Positions 58,739 to 60,559 of a stretch of DNA of 60,559 nucleotides are shown here, one piece after another (position 1 is the first letter of the stretch; every line of letters starts with the position of its first letter). The translations under genes were made by a program, and so were the position numbers. The stretch is taken from positions 1 through 60,559 of the forward strand of contig NZ_JAATVU010000035.1 of the NCBI RefSeq assembly GCF_013184745.1, read 5' to 3'. The notes beneath the pieces are model-generated. The model did no database searches and was not told where the DNA came from. It worked only from the letters and a program-made list of their open reading frames with translations. This DNA is from Mangrovicoccus sp. HB161399. GTDB lineage: Bacteria; Pseudomonadota; Alphaproteobacteria; Rhodobacterales; Rhodobacteraceae.

Positions 58739-58811
58739 GCCGCACCATTTGCGGCGAATATGCTCGCCATTGCCGCGCAGATCAAGGCAATCGCCGCATA
58801 ACATGCGGCGA
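58739..58811 (-). promoter_or_regulatory. Two TGCGGC-centred dyads upstream of fic
   Basis: TCGCCGCAT/ATGCGGCGA around AAC (58791-58811) is a perfect 9-bp dyad. GCCGCA/TGCGGC around five bases (58739-58755) shares the TGCGGCGA half-site. Both lie directly upstream of the fic start, as expected for an autoregulated operon. Confidence 0.65.
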
Positions 58812-58982
58812 AAAATGGTTCCATTCCCCGCATTCGATGCCCCGCCGCTATCTCCGGCTATTCTCTATCGGATATGGAAGAGTTCGGTGCGCGTAGCGCC
58901 CGTTAGTTCTGCCGCACTTGCATCTCGCCTCGCCCCAACGCATTCCGTTCACATTGAAAGCGGAAATGGCTTTGGGGCAGGC

Positions 58983-60559
58983 ATGACAGTTGAAAGTCTA
59001 CGCAGCGAAATACCGGACGCCAAACTGGCAACCTTTCCCGAACTCTTCGGGAAGTCCCGGCGGCTGTTCATTCCCGACTACCAGCGGCCCTACGACTGGG
59101 GCGAAGGGCAGCGGGCCGACCTTCTCGGCGACATCGACAAGCTGGAGCGCCTGACCGACGGCAATCCGGACGCCGTACATTTCTGCGGCACCGTCATCTG
59201 CACGCCTGACGCCCGGCGGCAGGATGCATTTGCCGTCGTGGATGGCCAGCAACGCCTCACAACGCTGGCGCTTCTGCATGCGGAACTGTCCCGCAAATCT
59301 GGGCGAAGCACGTTCCTCAGCAGGCCCGGTTCCGTCCGGTTCAGGCCCCAGTCCCAAGATGAAGACACGTTTTCCGCCATTCTCGGCGGCAGCCCCCCCG
59401 GCGAGATCAAGACCTTGGCCCAAGCCAATTACATGGCAGCGGAAAAGCAGATCCAAGGATGGATTGACCGCAACGCATCCAGTCCCGAGCATCTGCTCGC
59501 GCTCCTGGAAGAGCGCCTCAAATTCATCCTTTTCGTCCTTCGCGACGAGAACGAGGTCGCCAAGGTCTTCGAGACCATCAACAACCGCGGCAAGCCGCTG
59601 ACGCAGATGGATCTGGTCAAGAACCACCTGATCTATGTCGCGGCAGTCAACCACTGGGACACGCCGAACGTCAACGAGGTCTGGCGCGAGATCCAGCAAC
59701 TGGCAGCCGGCACTCGGTTCTCCGACACGGATGCAGACACGGTTCTGCGAGCAACCGTAGCGGCCCAGTTCAAACCCGGCCGCCGACAGGCGGGCGAGAC
59801 GGATTTCAGGATCGTTGCACGCGAGTTGCCCGACGATGGCACCGACTACGAGACGTTCCGGACTTTCGTCGACTTCCTGAAAGCCAATTTCAGGACCTAC
59901 CAGACCTTGCGCAACGCGCGCAGTACGGACCCAGCAAATCCGACCTTGCGGGCAATGACGCATCTCAATCACCATGACAGCATCACCGGGGTCCTGCCGC
60001 TGATCTTTGCCCGCCAGTTCCGCCGGCAGGACGACCGCTCGGATGCCCCTGTGCTGGCCGCGATCGAAAAAGCCAATTTCCGGCTCTACGGGCTGCCCAA
60101 TCTGGCGACGCGGTCGGACAGCTACAATGTCAGGCTCCACAACCTTGCCCATAACTATTTCAAGGGAGCTAAATGCGAGGAGACCTTGGTAGAGGATCTG
60201 ACGGAGCTCGTCTCGAAGGAACAGATGGACGGGCTGAGCGCCATCGTGAAGTCCCTCACGCTGAACGACGATGAAAATTACGATTTCTACACCTGGCCAT
60301 GGCGGCGCTATTTCCTAGCGCGCTTCGAAGAGTCCCTGCTCGACCGCCAGAGCTTCGATTTCGGCAAGCTGCTGACACAATACGGGAAGTCCGGCCGCAC
60401 CAACGACTATCTTTCGGTGGAGCACATCTGGCCGCAGAAGCCGAAGGATACGAAAGACCGCATTGTCTTGGAATACAGGGACGGCCAGCAGATCCGGCGG
60501 CTCGGAAACTTGATGCTGCTGCCCCACGGTCTCAACATCACCTTGAGCAACAACACCCC
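58983..60559 (+). CDS. DUF262/DUF1524 (GmrS-GmrD-like) type IV restriction protein; continues at 1-565
   Basis: A 682-residue protein when joined across the circle junction. The DUF262 part (about 1-230) has IPDYQRPYDW near residue 30, VVDGQQRLTTL near 88 (the DGQQR motif of the GmrS NTP-binding site) and FETINNRGKPLTQMDLVKNH near 198. The DUF1524 part has VEHIWPQKP near 479 and continues with NLMLLPHGLN after the junction; together these make the HNH nuclease. Such fusions cut DNA with modified, typically glucosylated, cytosines. The ATG follows GGGGCAGGC. It is divergent from the fic-zor operon across a 248-bp region. Confidence 0.92.
   Translation, partial: MTVESLRSEIPDAKLATFPELFGKSRRLFIPDYQRPYDWGEGQRADLLGDIDKLERLTDGNPDAVHFCGTVICTPDARRQDAFAVVDGQQRLTTLALLHAELSRKSGRSTFLSRPGSVRFRPQSQDEDTFSAILGGSPPGEIKTLAQANYMAAEKQIQGWIDRNASSPEHLLALLEERLKFILFVLRDENEVAKVFETINNRGKPLTQMDLVKNHLIYVAAVNHWDTPNVNEVWREIQQLAAGTRFSDTDADTVLRATVAAQFKPGRRQAGETDFRIVARELPDDGTDYETFRTFVDFLKANFRTYQTLRNARSTDPANPTLRAMTHLNHHDSITGVLPLIFARQFRRQDDRSDAPVLAAIEKANFRLYGLPNLATRSDSYNVRLHNLAHNYFKGAKCEETLVEDLTELVSKEQMDGLSAIVKSLTLNDDENYDFYTWPWRRYFLARFEESLLDRQSFDFGKLLTQYGKSGRTNDYLSVEHIWPQKPKDTKDRIVLEYRDGQQIRRLGNLMLLPHGLNITLSNNT
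60467..60559. repeat. Terminal direct repeat, right copy
   Basis: Identical to bases 1-93; shows that the window is a complete circle opened inside the DUF262/DUF1524 gene. Confidence 0.95.

Overview
The first 93 bases of the window (1-93) are repeated exactly at its end (60467-60559), and a DUF262/DUF1524 gene reads through that junction without a frame break. The window is therefore best read as one complete circular replicon of about 60,466 bp. It is GC-rich, carries an RPA-type RepA with 19-bp iterons, parB-parA with repABC-style palindromes, a TRAP transporter and an RTX protein. Together these point to a plasmid of an alphaproteobacterium, most likely Rhodobacterales. I see no relaxase, coupling ATPase or type IV secretion gene, no tRNA or rRNA, and no antibiotic-resistance gene.

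Layout. 58983 through the junction to 902: a fused GmrS/GmrD-like type IV restriction protein and a small downstream gene, converging on a metallophosphoesterase. 2177-10873: a catabolic module (glutathione transferase, GntR regulator, tripartite TRAP transporter, three short-chain dehydrogenases, an FAD dehydrogenase). 10874-14009: an IS110-type transposase relic fused to a 150-bp fic fragment, then 2.8 kb of very GC-rich DNA with no credible gene. 14010-15449: an RTX Ca-binding protein. 15471-16794: relics of integrated elements (AlpA-like regulator, phage tail-collar C-terminus, frameshifted and truncated tyrosine recombinase). 16882-19850: replication and partition.

20024-38581 is one apparent operon of about 18.5 kb: type III restriction subunit, a DUF4268 nuclease-like protein, type III methyltransferase, a small acidic protein, a RelE-like/UvrD-like helicase fusion, then DruH and DruE of a type III Druantia system. 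Converging on it from the minus strand are a HAD/ComF-like phosphoribosyltransferase and a DprA-like protein (translationally coupled), a long Sel1-repeat protein, and four small genes. 45288-46913 encodes a lone membrane-anchored protein with a putative nuclease motif.

47080-48242 is a RES/Xre toxin-antitoxin pair. 49213-58734 on the minus strand is a second defence operon: fic, zorA, zorB, zorC, zorD (type I Zorya) and an ASCH-domain gene, with ATGA-type coupling from fic into zorA. The plasmid thus behaves as a mobile defence island: at least four recognisable anti-phage systems plus a toxin-antitoxin module, next to a carbon-catabolism cassette. The most interesting under-described pieces are the HAD-ComF/DprA pair, the Sel1/small-gene operon, the RelE-helicase fusion and the fic-Zorya-ASCH arrangement. 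All functional calls rest on motif reading; no database search was possible.
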